Below are positions 6,848 to 15,233 of a stretch of 61,563 bases of DNA, piece by piece; positions within the stretch are counted from its first letter, which is position 1, and each line of letters opens with the position of its first letter. Below the pieces are notes generated by a model. The model was not told the DNA's origin. It did not search any database and was given only the letters and a program-made list of their open reading frames with translations. The DNA comes from Deltaproteobacteria bacterium (GTDB lineage Bacteria > Desulfobacterota > GWC2-55-46 > DRQE01). The stretch spans positions 1-61,563 of the forward strand of contig WGEY01000069.1 in assembly GCA_015492495.1 (NCBI GenBank), read 5' to 3'. Position numbers and translations under genes: made by a program.

Positions 6848-7954
6848 ATGGCAGGAGAGTCGAAGATTACATTGAGTGTAATCAAGGCAGACGTAGGGGG
6901 ATTTGTGGGGCACACGAACGTGCATCCGGACCTCATCGATACGGCCAAGGAGAGGCTTCACAACGCGAAGGAGAAGGGCCAGATCATAGACTACCATGTC
7001 CTGAGGTGCGGCGATGACATAGAGCTTATCATGACGCACGACAGGGGATGCGACAACTCGGAGATACACGGGCTTGCATGGAATATCTTCAGCGCCTGTA
7101 CCGCGGTGGCCAAGGAGCTGAAGCTCTACGGCGCCGGACAGGATCTTCTGAAGGACGCCTTCTCGGGGACCGTAAAGGGGATGGGGCCGGGAGTCGCCGA
7201 AATGGAATTCGTCGAGAGGAAGAGCGAGCCGGTCATCATCTTCATGGCCGACAAGACCTCCTCGGGGGCGTGGAACCTGCCGCTGTACAAGATTTACGCC
7301 GACCCTTTCAATACGGCCGGACTCGTCATAGATCCCCGGATGATCGACGGATTCTCTTTCCGCATAATCGACGTCAAGGAGGGGAAGGCCATCACGCTCA
7401 AGTGTCCGGCAGAGGCGTACTACACACTGTCGCTGATAGGCACGACCTCACGGTACATGATCTCGTCCGTATACAGGAACGCCGACAACGACGTTGCGGC
7501 CGTGGTCTCCACCCAGAAGCTCTCGCTCATCGCCGGCAGGTACGTGGGCAAGGACGATCCTGTCGCCGTCATGAGATGCCAGTCGGGCCTGCCCGCCGTG
7601 GGCGAGGTCCTGGAGGCCTTTACGCTCCCTCACCTCGTGGAGGGATGGATGAGAGGGTCGCACACAGGACCACTCATGCCGGTACCCTTTTACGAGGCAA
7701 ACCCATCGAGGTTCGACGGCCCGCCAAGGGTCATCGCCGCCGGCTTCCAGATAGCCAACGGCCGCCTCATCGGTCCCCATGACATGTTCGACGACCCGGG
7801 CTTTGATTCCGCAAGAAAGCTCGCCGGCAGGGTCAGCGACTACATGCGCCGTCACGGCCCCTTCCAGCCGCACAGGCTGCCGGAAGAGGCCATGGAGTAT
7901 ACGACGCTGCCGGAGGTGCTGAAGGTCCTTAAAGACCGGTTTGAAGACGCATGA
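6848..7954 (+). CDS. fbp: Fructose-1,6-bisphosphate aldolase/phosphatase (type V FBPase)
   Basis: This 368-residue protein matches the archaeal-type bifunctional FBPase family (PF01950). The family condenses DHAP and glyceraldehyde-3-phosphate to FBP, then hydrolyses it to fructose-6-phosphate, making gluconeogenesis one-way. Visible signatures are an N-terminal ITLSVIKADVGGFVGH, metal-ligand segments DDIELIMTHDRG and CDNSEIHGLAW, and C-terminal RLIGPHDMFDDP. It spans the family's usual length. The ATG is preceded by AAAGGAGAAGGGG. A consensus-like promoter lies upstream, and the gene appears monocistronic. In bacteria this enzyme is mostly found in thermophiles and autotrophs. Confidence 0.95.
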   Translation: MAGESKITLSVIKADVGGFVGHTNVHPDLIDTAKERLHNAKEKGQIIDYHVLRCGDDIELIMTHDRGCDNSEIHGLAWNIFSACTAVAKELKLYGAGQDLLKDAFSGTVKGMGPGVAEMEFVERKSEPVIIFMADKTSSGAWNLPLYKIYADPFNTAGLVIDPRMIDGFSFRIIDVKEGKAITLKCPAEAYYTLSLIGTTSRYMISSVYRNADNDVAAVVSTQKLSLIAGRYVGKDDPVAVMRCQSGLPAVGEVLEAFTLPHLVEGWMRGSHTGPLMPVPFYEANPSRFDGPPRVIAAGFQIANGRLIGPHDMFDDPGFDSARKLAGRVSDYMRRHGPFQPHRLPEEAMEYTTLPEVLKVLKDRFEDA

Positions 7955-8108
7955 CGGTACCGTGGCTATGAATATTTGTTTAAGGATGTCTTTTCCTTGA
8001 AGATCGAAGCCTCATGCAGCTGTCCGCCGCCGAGCGCCTCGATGCCCGGCGGCTCCATGGCCCCGCAGAGGTCCTTTGCAACGCACAAGTACAGTAAAGG
8101 GGTCGACC

Positions 8109-9140
8109 GTGAACAAAGCAGCCCGTGGCGTGCTTCCTGCAGGGAAGCTGCCCGTAAGACTCCTCGCAAGGCTCCTTAAAAGGTATGCGGCCGCCGCCAG
8201 GGCCGACGGGAGCGTGGTCGTGGGGCCCTCGGTAGGGCTTGACTGCGCGGTGATAGATTTCGGCGGCAACCTCCTTCTGGCAAAGACCGATCCCGTAACC
8301 CTCGTGGCCGAGGACATAGGACTGTACGCCATACACGTAAACGCCAATGACATAGCGGTCATGGGAGGGGTGCCGAGGTGGTTCCTTGCCACGATACTCC
8401 TGCCAGAGGACAGGACGACGGCAAGGCTGGCGGAGAGGATATTCTCCCAGCTGAGCCGTGCCTGTGACGAGGTGGGCATAACGCTCTGCGGCGGGCATAC
8501 CGAGGTGACCCCGGGGCTCGAAAGGCCCATCGTCGTAGGGCAGATGCTCGGCGAGGTCCCCGAAAGGAGGCTCGTGTCTTCGGCAGGCGCGCGGCCCGGT
8601 GACGACATCGTCCTTACAAAGGGGGTACCCATCGAGGCGGGAAGCGTGATCGCGCGGGAGATGTCTTCGGAGCTCAGGGGCGTGTTTCCGGAAGGTTTCA
8701 TCCGCAGGTGCAAAAGGCTCGTCAAGGATCCGGGGCTGAGTGTGGTAAGGGATGCGCGCGTGGCCATGGACAGCGCGAGGGTACACGCCATGCATGACCC
8801 GACCGAGGGAGGGCTCTCCATGGGGTTGTACGAGCTTGCGGAGGCATCGGAGACGGGGCTTGTCGTATACGAAGAGAGTATCCCCTTTGTACCCGAGTCG
8901 TTGAGGCTGCTCGAACACTACGGCCTCGACCCCATGGGCGCGATAGCCTCAGGCGCGCTCCTTCTTACGGTAGATCCGCGGGACACCGCCGGTCTCTTAG
9001 GCGCATTCGAGAGGGAGGGGATCAGGGCGTCGTGCATAGGAAAGGTTACGGACAGGAAAAGGGGGATAAGGATCGTAAGCGGGGGCAGGCAGAAGGCGCT
9101 CAGGGTCTTTCAAAGGGATGAACTGACGAAGATTCTTTGA
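8109..9140 (+). CDS. AIR synthase-related (HypE/PurM-like) protein
   Basis: This 343-residue protein has the PurM/HypE/ThiL/SelD two-domain fold. The N-terminal ATP-binding half contains VNANDIAVMGGVPRWF and ITLCGGHTEVT; the C-terminal half contains HDPTEGGLSMGLYELAE. Members use ATP to activate an amide or carboxylate-like group. HypE proper ends in a Cys that is carbamoylated, whereas this ends ELTKIL without Cys, so it is not HypE and the substrate is unknown. The GTG at 8109 follows AAAGGGG and is preferred over a TTG at 8076. No hyp genes are nearby. Confidence 0.85.
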   Translation: MNKAARGVLPAGKLPVRLLARLLKRYAAAARADGSVVVGPSVGLDCAVIDFGGNLLLAKTDPVTLVAEDIGLYAIHVNANDIAVMGGVPRWFLATILLPEDRTTARLAERIFSQLSRACDEVGITLCGGHTEVTPGLERPIVVGQMLGEVPERRLVSSAGARPGDDIVLTKGVPIEAGSVIAREMSSELRGVFPEGFIRRCKRLVKDPGLSVVRDARVAMDSARVHAMHDPTEGGLSMGLYELAEASETGLVVYEESIPFVPESLRLLEHYGLDPMGAIASGALLLTVDPRDTAGLLGAFEREGIRASCIGKVTDRKRGIRIVSGGRQKALRVFQRDELTKIL

Positions 9141-9172
9141 TATCATTAAGGTTCCCAAGGAACCATTCGGCG

Positions 9173-9188
9173 CCGGGCACGCGCCCGG
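9173..9188 (+). terminator. Hairpin after the AIR-synthase-like gene
   Basis: CCGGGC/GCCCGG with a 4-base loop, and a smaller GGTTCC/GGAACC hairpin at 9150-9164, follow the stop at 9140. Neither has a proper T-tract, so termination is only suggested. Confidence 0.35.
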
Positions 9189-9355
9189 TCTAAGCTCCAT
9201 GCAGTGTACTCGGGCCTGCCCGTCGGGCAGACATGGAATCTTCATAATGTAAGTAAGTTTGTATTATATTCGCTCGCTATGCATCTTCACGAGACCCTTC
9301 GGACCGCCTGTGATCGATCAGAGGTTTCCTAAATCCTATCTAAGGAGGAGTATCT

Positions 9356-9859
9356 ATGAAAGGCACCAGGAAGTACTTGGCAGGCACCACCAAAAAGGCC
9401 ATCGACACGGAAAAGGATCCTTACCTGCTCAAGATGGAGCCGGAGGAGATGGCCATGTGCACGGATTGTTCCGCCGTGTACCAGCACAAGAGGTGGAGGC
9501 TTCCCACCGAGGAGGAGCTCGAAAAGAAGGAGTCATACGCAAAGGTCGTATGCCCGGCATGCCAGAAGATAAGGGACAAGTTCGCGGGCGGCTACGTCAC
9601 CCTCCGCGGAGAGTTCCTCAAGGACCACAAGGAAGAGATCCTCAACCTCATAAGGAACAAGGAAGAAAGGGCGAGATACACCAACCCCCTCGAACGCATA
9701 ATCGAGATAAACGAGAGCGGCGATACCATCGAGATAACCACTACCACCGACAAGTTCGCGCAGAGGATCGGAAGGGTTCTGCACAAGGCCTTCTCCGGCA
9801 AGGTCGAATACAAGTGGAGCGATGACGTCAAGATAGCGAGGGTTACATGGACGCGTTAG
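9356..9859 (+). CDS. BCAM0308-family zinc-binding protein (NMD3-like)
   Basis: This 167-residue protein has two CxxC knuckles (C35-C38 and C66-C69) and an internal KRWRLP segment, as in the BCAM0308 family, which has distant similarity to the archaeal/eukaryotic ribosome export factor NMD3. A zinc-bound RNA or ribosome association is inferred, not shown. The ATG lies 5 bases after AAGGAGGAG. An AT-rich stretch at 9241-9270 (TATTAT/TATATT) probably holds its promoter, though no good -35 is visible. It ends 3 bp before the radical SAM gene, so the two are probably co-transcribed. Confidence 0.75.
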   Translation: MKGTRKYLAGTTKKAIDTEKDPYLLKMEPEEMAMCTDCSAVYQHKRWRLPTEEELEKKESYAKVVCPACQKIRDKFAGGYVTLRGEFLKDHKEEILNLIRNKEERARYTNPLERIIEINESGDTIEITTTTDKFAQRIGRVLHKAFSGKVEYKWSDDVKIARVTWTR

Positions 9860-9862
9860 GCC

Positions 9863-10909
9863 ATGTCCCTGGTGCGTACGGAAGGATCGGTGAACTCCAT
9901 GCATGAGGCGAGGTTGTGGACAAGCGGCGGCGATGGCACCGTAAGGTGCAACCTCTGCAGCTTCCGTTGCAGCATAGCCGACGGCAAGCGCGGCATATGC
10001 GGAGTAAGGGAGAACAGGGGGGGCACCCTCTACAGCATCAATTACGGCAGGCTCATAGCGCAGAACATCGACCCCATAGAGAAGAAGCCCCTCTACCACT
10101 TTCAGCCCGGCTCCTCATCCTATTCGATCGCCACGGTGGGCTGCAACTTCAGGTGCCTGCACTGTCAGAACTACAACATCTCGCAGATGCCGAGGGTGAG
10201 CAGGAAGATCATGGGCGATGAGGTATCCCCGGACGAGGTCGTCAGGAGCGCAAAGGAGGCGGGGTGCAGGTCCATCGCCTACACCTACACCGAGCCGACG
10301 ATCTTCTTCGAGTACGCCAGGGACTGCGCCGTGCTGGCCAAAGAGGAGGGCATAAGAAACGTTTTCGTCACCAACGGCTACATGACGAAGGAGTGCCTGG
10401 ACGAGCTCTCCGGTATACTCGATGCGGCGAACGTGGACGTGAAGTCCTTCAGCGAGGAGTTCTACAGGAAGGTCTGCGGTGCACGCCTTGCGCCGGTACT
10501 TGAGAGCATCGAGTACATGCTCAAGCTCGGCATCTGGGTCGAGGTGACCACCCTCGTTATACCGCGCCACAACGACTCGGAGGAGGAGCTCAGGGAGATA
10601 GCCCGCTGGATAAGCAGGACCGAGAAGTCCATGCCGTGGCACATAAGCGCCTTCTACCCGGCCTACAAGATGATGAACGTACCGCGAACCCCGGCGTCCA
10701 TCATAGACCGCGCAAGGGAGATAGGGCTCGAGGAGGGGCTGAGGTACGTCTACACCGGTAACGTGCCGGGAGATCCCGGAGAGTCCACCTATTGTTATGC
10801 CTGCAAGAGGATCCTCATAGAGAGGCTCGGCTTCGGCATAAAGGCGAACCACATAGAGGACTCCAGGTGTCCGTACTGCGGCGCTGAGATAGACGGGATA
10901 GAGCTGTGA
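9863..10909 (+). CDS. amrS: AmmeMemoRadiSam system radical SAM enzyme
   Basis: This 348-residue protein has an N-terminal four-Cys region (C29, C32, C36, C46), the radical SAM CxxxCxxC cluster site (C94, C98, C101 in GCNFRCLHCQN) and the PFL-activase-like motif YTYTEPTIFFEY. C-terminal cysteines (ESTYCYACK, RCPYCG) may bind another metal site. The family co-occurs with AMMECR1 and Memo proteins, but no such partner is in this window. The reaction is unknown. ATG 9863 is used; ATG 9899 (beginning MHEARLW) is a good alternative, since homologues start close to that point. Its end overlaps the next gene by GTGA. Confidence 0.9.
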   Translation: MSLVRTEGSVNSMHEARLWTSGGDGTVRCNLCSFRCSIADGKRGICGVRENRGGTLYSINYGRLIAQNIDPIEKKPLYHFQPGSSSYSIATVGCNFRCLHCQNYNISQMPRVSRKIMGDEVSPDEVVRSAKEAGCRSIAYTYTEPTIFFEYARDCAVLAKEEGIRNVFVTNGYMTKECLDELSGILDAANVDVKSFSEEFYRKVCGARLAPVLESIEYMLKLGIWVEVTTLVIPRHNDSEEELREIARWISRTEKSMPWHISAFYPAYKMMNVPRTPASIIDRAREIGLEEGLRYVYTGNVPGDPGESTYCYACKRILIERLGFGIKANHIEDSRCPYCGAEIDGIEL

Positions 10910-11418
10910 GGGACCCCAAGGACGCGCACTCAAGGGAGCCTGGCTTCAGGATACGGCATGCGGCCGAAGAAGACGCCGCAGCCATAGGACGGATACTGCG
11001 CGATCTCGGCTGGTTCTCGGACATAAACGCGGAGGCACCCGAAGAGAGCACCGGACGGATCGAACGTACCCTCGGGCGCTGTGCGGCCCGAACGGACCAT
11101 ACGGCGTTTGTAGCTGAAGACGACGCCGGAGAGGTCATAGGTTATGTTGCGGTCCACTGGTTACCCTACCTCTTCATGAAGGGCCCCGAGGGGTACGTCT
11201 CGGAGCTCTTTGTACGCAGGTCGTACAGGTGCAAGGGGGTGGGAACAAGGCTCCTCGAAGAGGTGCGAAAGGAGGCCGTCCGCAGGGGGGCATCCCGCCT
11301 GATGCTCGTAAACTCGCGAAACCGTCCGTCCTACAAGAGGGGCTTCTATGAGAGGCGCGGGTGGAAGGAACGCATCGAGGCCGCAAACTTCGTCCTGCCG
11401 TTGAAGGAGGACCGGTAG
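10906..11418 (+). CDS. GNAT-family N-acetyltransferase
   Basis: This 170-residue protein has a single GNAT domain: N-terminal FRIRHAAEEDAAAIGRIL, acetyl-CoA-binding motif RSYRCKGVGTRLLEE (about residues 105-120), and C-terminal FYERRGWK. The acceptor is unknown. Its GTG start overlaps the stop of the radical SAM gene (GTGA), so translation is coupled and the two may act in one modification pathway. Confidence 0.88.
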   Translation: MRDPKDAHSREPGFRIRHAAEEDAAAIGRILRDLGWFSDINAEAPEESTGRIERTLGRCAARTDHTAFVAEDDAGEVIGYVAVHWLPYLFMKGPEGYVSELFVRRSYRCKGVGTRLLEEVRKEAVRRGASRLMLVNSRNRPSYKRGFYERRGWKERIEAANFVLPLKEDR

Positions 11419-11658
11419 AGGTTGAGACGATATGAAGGCCCTTGTCGGCGGCCGCCCGATGACGGTACGGTATAACGGTTCCAGGGTCTTTCAGTGATCA
11501 GGGAAACTCCGGGAGAAAAAAACCGGTCTCCCGTAATCACCGGCGAAGCGACGCAGCCTCCGTACAAACCGGTGGGCCAGGGGGCATGGCCCGTCCACGC
11601 GGTGACGAACCGATCGGATACTTCTTTAAGAGATCCCTAAGCAGGAAAGGAGGACGCC

Positions 11659-11967
11659 GTGCTTGTTGAGTTCCATGTAGTACCGGTAGGCAAGGGTGAA
11701 AGCATGGGCGACGAGATCGCCAGGGTGCTGGACATCGTTGAAAGGAGCGGCCTGCCCTACAGGGTCAATCCAATGGGAACGGTCATCGAAGGACAGTGGG
11801 ACGAGGTGATCGGCGTCATAAGGAGATGCCACGAAGAGGTGCTGAAGAGCGCGCCGAGGGTCATATCGAGCATAACCATCGACGACAGGCCGTCCAGGCC
11901 GATGGACAGGATAACGGAGAAGGTACGATCGATAGAGAAGCGCTTGGGCAGGGAACTCGAGAAGTAG
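11659..11967 (+). CDS. MTH1187-family thiamine-binding protein
   Basis: This 102-residue protein of the MTH1187/YkoF-like family (DUF77) begins VEFHVVPVGKGESMGDEIARVL and contains the signature GTVIEGQWDEV. Members are small ferredoxin-like oligomers that bind thiamine or a pyrimidine precursor; here the ligand is inferred. The start is GTG 11659 with AAAGGAGGA just upstream. Its 3' end runs directly into the rtcA coding frame. Confidence 0.85.
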   Translation: MLVEFHVVPVGKGESMGDEIARVLDIVERSGLPYRVNPMGTVIEGQWDEVIGVIRRCHEEVLKSAPRVISSITIDDRPSRPMDRITEKVRSIEKRLGRELEK

Positions 11968-13016
11968 TCGAGATCGACGGAAGCATCGGCGAGGGAGGAG
12001 GTCAGATCCTGCGCACCAGCCTTACGCTCGCAGCCTTGACCGGCAGGACCGTGCGGGTTTACAACATAAGGGCCGGAAGGCCGAGGCCCGGGCTGAGGCC
12101 GCAGCACCTCCTGAGTGCACGCGCCGTTGCGGAGATAAGCGGCGGAGAGCTCGACGGGGCGCACGAGGACTCCACGGAGCTCGTATTCCGCCCGGGCGCG
12201 GTAAACGGGGGCAGCTACAGCTTCGACGTCGCTTCCTTCAAGTCAAGCGCCGGCTCGGTCGGGCTCGTGTTCCAGACCATCTGCCTGCCGCTGTGTTTCG
12301 CGCACACCGGCTCACGGGTGGTCATAAAGGGCGGCACACACGTTGAGTGGAGCCCTCCCGTTGATTACATAAAGGAGGTCTTCCTGCCGGCGGTAGGATC
12401 CATGGGCGTGGAGGCCGGGATCGATCTCCTCAGGTGGGGCTTCTATCCGATAGGGGGAGGCATGGTGGATGTTACGGTAAGGCCGTCCAGGTTACCCTTG
12501 CGGCCCTTCAGGGTCGTTGAGAGGGGCCGTCTGAGGAGGGTCGCGGTCCTCTCGGCCGTGGCCAACCTTCCCGTGGATATCGCCAGGCGTCAGCTCGAGA
12601 GGACCATGGAGAGGCTCAGGGATGCCTCCTTCGAGGCGGAAGGCAGGCGGATGAGCGTTCCATCGCCTGGAAGAGGCACGTTTCTCTTCATACTCGCCGA
12701 GTTCGACAATACGAGGGCCGGGTTCTCGGCCCTCGGGGCCAGGGGCAAGAGGGCCGAGGCTGTGGCCGACGAGGCGGTGGACTCCTTTCTGGAGTACATG
12801 AAAAGCCCGGCGGCGGTCGACCGCCACCTTGCGGACCAGATACTCATTGCCGCAGCCCTGGCCGGGGGAGACTCGGTCTTTACCACCGCCGGGATGACCG
12901 GACACCTCGCAACGAACGTCCGCGTCATAGAAAGGTTCCTCCCCGTACGTTTTTCGATCGAAGACGGCGGGGTCTGCACGGTGAAGGTCCGCGGCGCGGC
13001 CCTCGGACGACCTTGA
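11964..13016 (+). CDS. rtcA: RNA 3'-terminal phosphate cyclase
   Basis: This is an RtcA of about 350 residues: N-terminal IDGSIGEGGGQILRTSL, central RPRPGLRPQHL, and the adenylated His in VDRHLADQILIAAAL. It converts RNA 3'-phosphate to a 2',3'-cyclic phosphate with ATP. The frame has no ATG, GTG or TTG near the expected N-terminus; the codons at 11964 onward are GTA, GTC, GAG, ATC, GAC. The nearest upstream start in frame is a GTG at 11796, which would add 56 residues that overlap the previous gene and do not resemble RtcA. The start given is thus the first plausible residue, not a proven codon. No rtcB or rtcR is nearby. Confidence 0.85.
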   Translation, partial: VVEIDGSIGEGGGQILRTSLTLAALTGRTVRVYNIRAGRPRPGLRPQHLLSARAVAEISGGELDGAHEDSTELVFRPGAVNGGSYSFDVASFKSSAGSVGLVFQTICLPLCFAHTGSRVVIKGGTHVEWSPPVDYIKEVFLPAVGSMGVEAGIDLLRWGFYPIGGGMVDVTVRPSRLPLRPFRVVERGRLRRVAVLSAVANLPVDIARRQLERTMERLRDASFEAEGRRMSVPSPGRGTFLFILAEFDNTRAGFSALGARGKRAEAVADEAVDSFLEYMKSPAAVDRHLADQILIAAALAGGDSVFTTAGMTGHLATNVRVIERFLPVRFSIEDGGVCTVKVRGAALGRP

Positions 13017-13222
13017 CGGCTCACAGCGGCCAAGCGTACCCTAATCCTTATTACATTCGAGGATCAACCGCATGGCGACGGGCGGCCGCACAGGGGCTTC
13101 AAGCTGGACTGTGCGAGGATTGTATGGTATTTAAACTACTCTGACGCCGATTGAAGCCCCGCGGCCCGCTGCGGTGTCGGCGCTTGCGATGCATCTTCAT
13201 CTCAAGAGGAGGAGATTCTCAG

Positions 13223-13690
13223 GTGCTCAAGGTTTCCCTGTTTCTGCACGTGCTGGCCGCCATATTCTGGATAGGTGGCATGCTCTTTCTGACCCTGGTC
13301 ATAGCGCCCTTTTTGAGGACGCTCGACGATCCCAGGAAAAAGAGCGAGATATACCAGATAGTAGGCAAAAAGTTCAGGTTCTGGGGCTGGATAGCGATCG
13401 CGGTGCTCGTTGTTACCGGTCCGATCAACCTCTACCGCCTCGGCGTGACACCTGAGGTGCTCATGGACCCTGCCTTTCACTCCACGCCTTACGGCAAGGC
13501 CGTCTTGACCAAGATACTGTTCGTGGCGTTGATCGTTCTGTCGAGCACACTCCATGACTTCTGGCTCGGGCCGAAGGCAAGGAACTCGCGCCGGTTCTCC
13601 AGGTTTGCGATGATACTGGGCAGGTCCAACCTCTTCATAGCGCTCGTCATCGTCGCGCTGGCGGTACTCATAAGGGTGGGCGGGCTGTAG
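13223..13690 (+). CDS. CopD-like four-helix membrane protein
   Basis: This 155-residue protein has four predicted membrane helices (about residues 5-27, 53-72, 92-112 and 130-150). The first, FLHVLAAIFWIGGMLFLTLVIAP, has the His-x-x-x-x-x-x-W pattern of CopD/YqaA-like membrane proteins, where the conserved His may bind heme or copper. The GTG at 13223 is chosen over an upstream start at 13151 because GAGGAGGAG lies about 10 bases before it. Function unknown; copper handling is only a family association. Confidence 0.75.
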   Translation: MLKVSLFLHVLAAIFWIGGMLFLTLVIAPFLRTLDDPRKKSEIYQIVGKKFRFWGWIAIAVLVVTGPINLYRLGVTPEVLMDPAFHSTPYGKAVLTKILFVALIVLSSTLHDFWLGPKARNSRRFSRFAMILGRSNLFIALVIVALAVLIRVGGL

Positions 13691-13798
13691 CACACCCGCA
13701 TGCAGCAGGGGCAACCCGCCTCTGCATGCTGCCGCAGACACCGGAAAGGCGGAACAAACAACCTTGCCCGCCGGATACCTTGACGGAGGCAACGCAGT

Positions 13799-14380
13799 AT
13801 GGCGCACAAGTTCAGTCCGCAGAAGATAGAGCGCCTGCTTGCAGAGGACAGGCTGGGCGACACAACACCCGCGGAGCTCTTGAAGGAGAACGGACTCGGC
13901 GAGGGCATGGTCTTTGCGGACATCGGGTGCGGCCCCGGGTTCTTCGACGGCCCGGCTGCTGAGGTGGTCGGCCCGGCAGGCGTCGTCTATGCCGTAGACA
14001 CCCAGCAGGAGATGCTCGACGAGCTTGAAAAAAGGGTAGATTCGCCTAACATCATCCCTGTAAGGTCGGAGGAGAATCACATCCCCATCGATGACCGCTG
14101 CGTTGACTTCGTCCTCCTTGCCTATGTCCTGCACGAGGCCGAATCAAAGCCCGTGTTTCTCAAGGAGGTCAGGAGGATAATGAAAGACGGCGGCGGGCTC
14201 CTTCTCATCGACTGGGAGAAGAAGGTCGAGGACAAGGGGCCTCCCCTCGAGGAGAGGGTTTCGTGCGATGAGGCCGCGGGGCTGCTCGAAAGCGCCGGGT
14301 TCGTAATGGAGAAGGTTTCCTCACTGAACCCCTCCCACTACATCCTGAAGGCGAAGAAGGGACCGGAAGGGCCGAGGTAG
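13799..14380 (+). CDS. Class I SAM-dependent methyltransferase
   Basis: This 193-residue protein has a Rossmann methyltransferase fold. Motif I is VFADIGCGPGFFDGPA, the acidic ribose-binding residue lies in VYAVDTQQEML, and motif IV is FVLLAYVLHE. The short C-terminal part lacks a recognisable substrate domain. It resembles UbiE/Methyltransf_11 proteins, for which small molecules are common substrates; the acceptor cannot be named. It follows the CopD-like gene by 108 bp. Confidence 0.85.
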   Translation: MAHKFSPQKIERLLAEDRLGDTTPAELLKENGLGEGMVFADIGCGPGFFDGPAAEVVGPAGVVYAVDTQQEMLDELEKRVDSPNIIPVRSEENHIPIDDRCVDFVLLAYVLHEAESKPVFLKEVRRIMKDGGGLLLIDWEKKVEDKGPPLEERVSCDEAAGLLESAGFVMEKVSSLNPSHYILKAKKGPEGPR

Positions 14381-14391
14381 CGCTTCCGGGG

Positions 14392-14419
14392 TTGAGATTC
14401 GCAATTTTTGAGATAAAAT
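14392..14419 (+). promoter_or_regulatory. Putative promoter for macrodomain gene
   Basis: TTGAGA (14392-14397) and TAAAAT (14414-14419) with 16-bp spacing. The predicted start is about 11 nt before the ATG at 14437, giving a very short leader with no clear Shine-Dalgarno sequence. Confidence 0.4.
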
Positions 14420-14436
14420 TATACGGTGTAACGGCC

Positions 14437-14994
14437 ATGGATAAGGTGGAGATAAAGATAGACGGTGCCACGCTCTCCCTTGTCAGGGGAGATATAACGG
14501 ACGAGTCGACCGACGCGATCGTCAACGCAGCCAACTCGAGGCTTGCGGGCGGAGGCGGGGTAGACGGCGCCATACACAGGGCCGGCGGGCCCGAGATAAT
14601 GAAGGAGTGCAGGGCCATAGGCGGCTGCCCCACCGGAAGCGCGGTCATAACATCCGGCGGCAGGCTCAAGGCGCGCCATGTGATCCACGCCGTGGGACCG
14701 GTATACAGGGACGGCGGCCATGGCGAGGCCGAGCTCCTGGCAGGCGCCTACAAAAGGAGCCTCGAGCTGGCCACAGAAAACGGGCTCAAGAGCATAGCAT
14801 TCCCCTCCATAAGCACCGGCGCCTACGGTTATCCAGTGGAGGATGCCTCCCGCATCGCACTCGGGACCGTCATGGACTTTCTCAAGAAACACAGTGGCAT
14901 AAAGCTGGTAAGGTTCGTCCTGTTTTCGGAAAAGGACTTCAACGCATACAGGACGGCACTGGAAGAGCTCACATCCACCGCCGCATCACGCTGA
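14437..14994 (+). CDS. Macrodomain protein (O-acetyl-ADP-ribose deacetylase family)
   Basis: This 185-residue protein is a single macrodomain of the YmdB/MacroD type. It has the signature DAIVNAANSRLAGGGGVDGAIHRAGG, here seen as segments AIVNAANSRL and GGGGVDGAIHRAGG, plus the phosphate loop SISTGAYGYP. Members hydrolyse O-acetyl-ADP-ribose and reverse mono-ADP-ribosylation. No ADP-ribosyltransferase partner is visible nearby. Confidence 0.93.
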   Translation: MDKVEIKIDGATLSLVRGDITDESTDAIVNAANSRLAGGGGVDGAIHRAGGPEIMKECRAIGGCPTGSAVITSGGRLKARHVIHAVGPVYRDGGHGEAELLAGAYKRSLELATENGLKSIAFPSISTGAYGYPVEDASRIALGTVMDFLKKHSGIKLVRFVLFSEKDFNAYRTALEELTSTAASR

Positions 14995-15233
14995 ACCGTC
15001 CAGGGACGGACCCTTCGCAGGAAGGCCCGCCCGCGGGCACGGCCCGTCAAGGCATTACTTCTTGGAAACCACGGAAAACACCTCATCGGACCACATTCAT
15101 CCAGCACCTTGGGCGTTATGTTATCCGTGCCCGCAAGGCCTGCATCCAGAAGACACAACCGGAGAGGTTGCTTGTTGTTGCACGTGTTGATCCATACGGC
15201 ATCCCCCGGGATGCCGTATCTCCGGAAGGTTGC

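Noticed and set aside
8109..9140. HypE hydrogenase maturation protein
   Set aside because: The C-terminal Cys needed for thiocyanate transfer is absent and no hydrogenase or hyp genes are nearby, so only the wider AIR-synthase family is assigned.
14607..15233. Upstream extension of the receiver-cytochrome frame
   Set aside because: It is the out-of-frame shadow of the macrodomain gene; the ATG at 15234 has a good ribosome site and starts the receiver domain.
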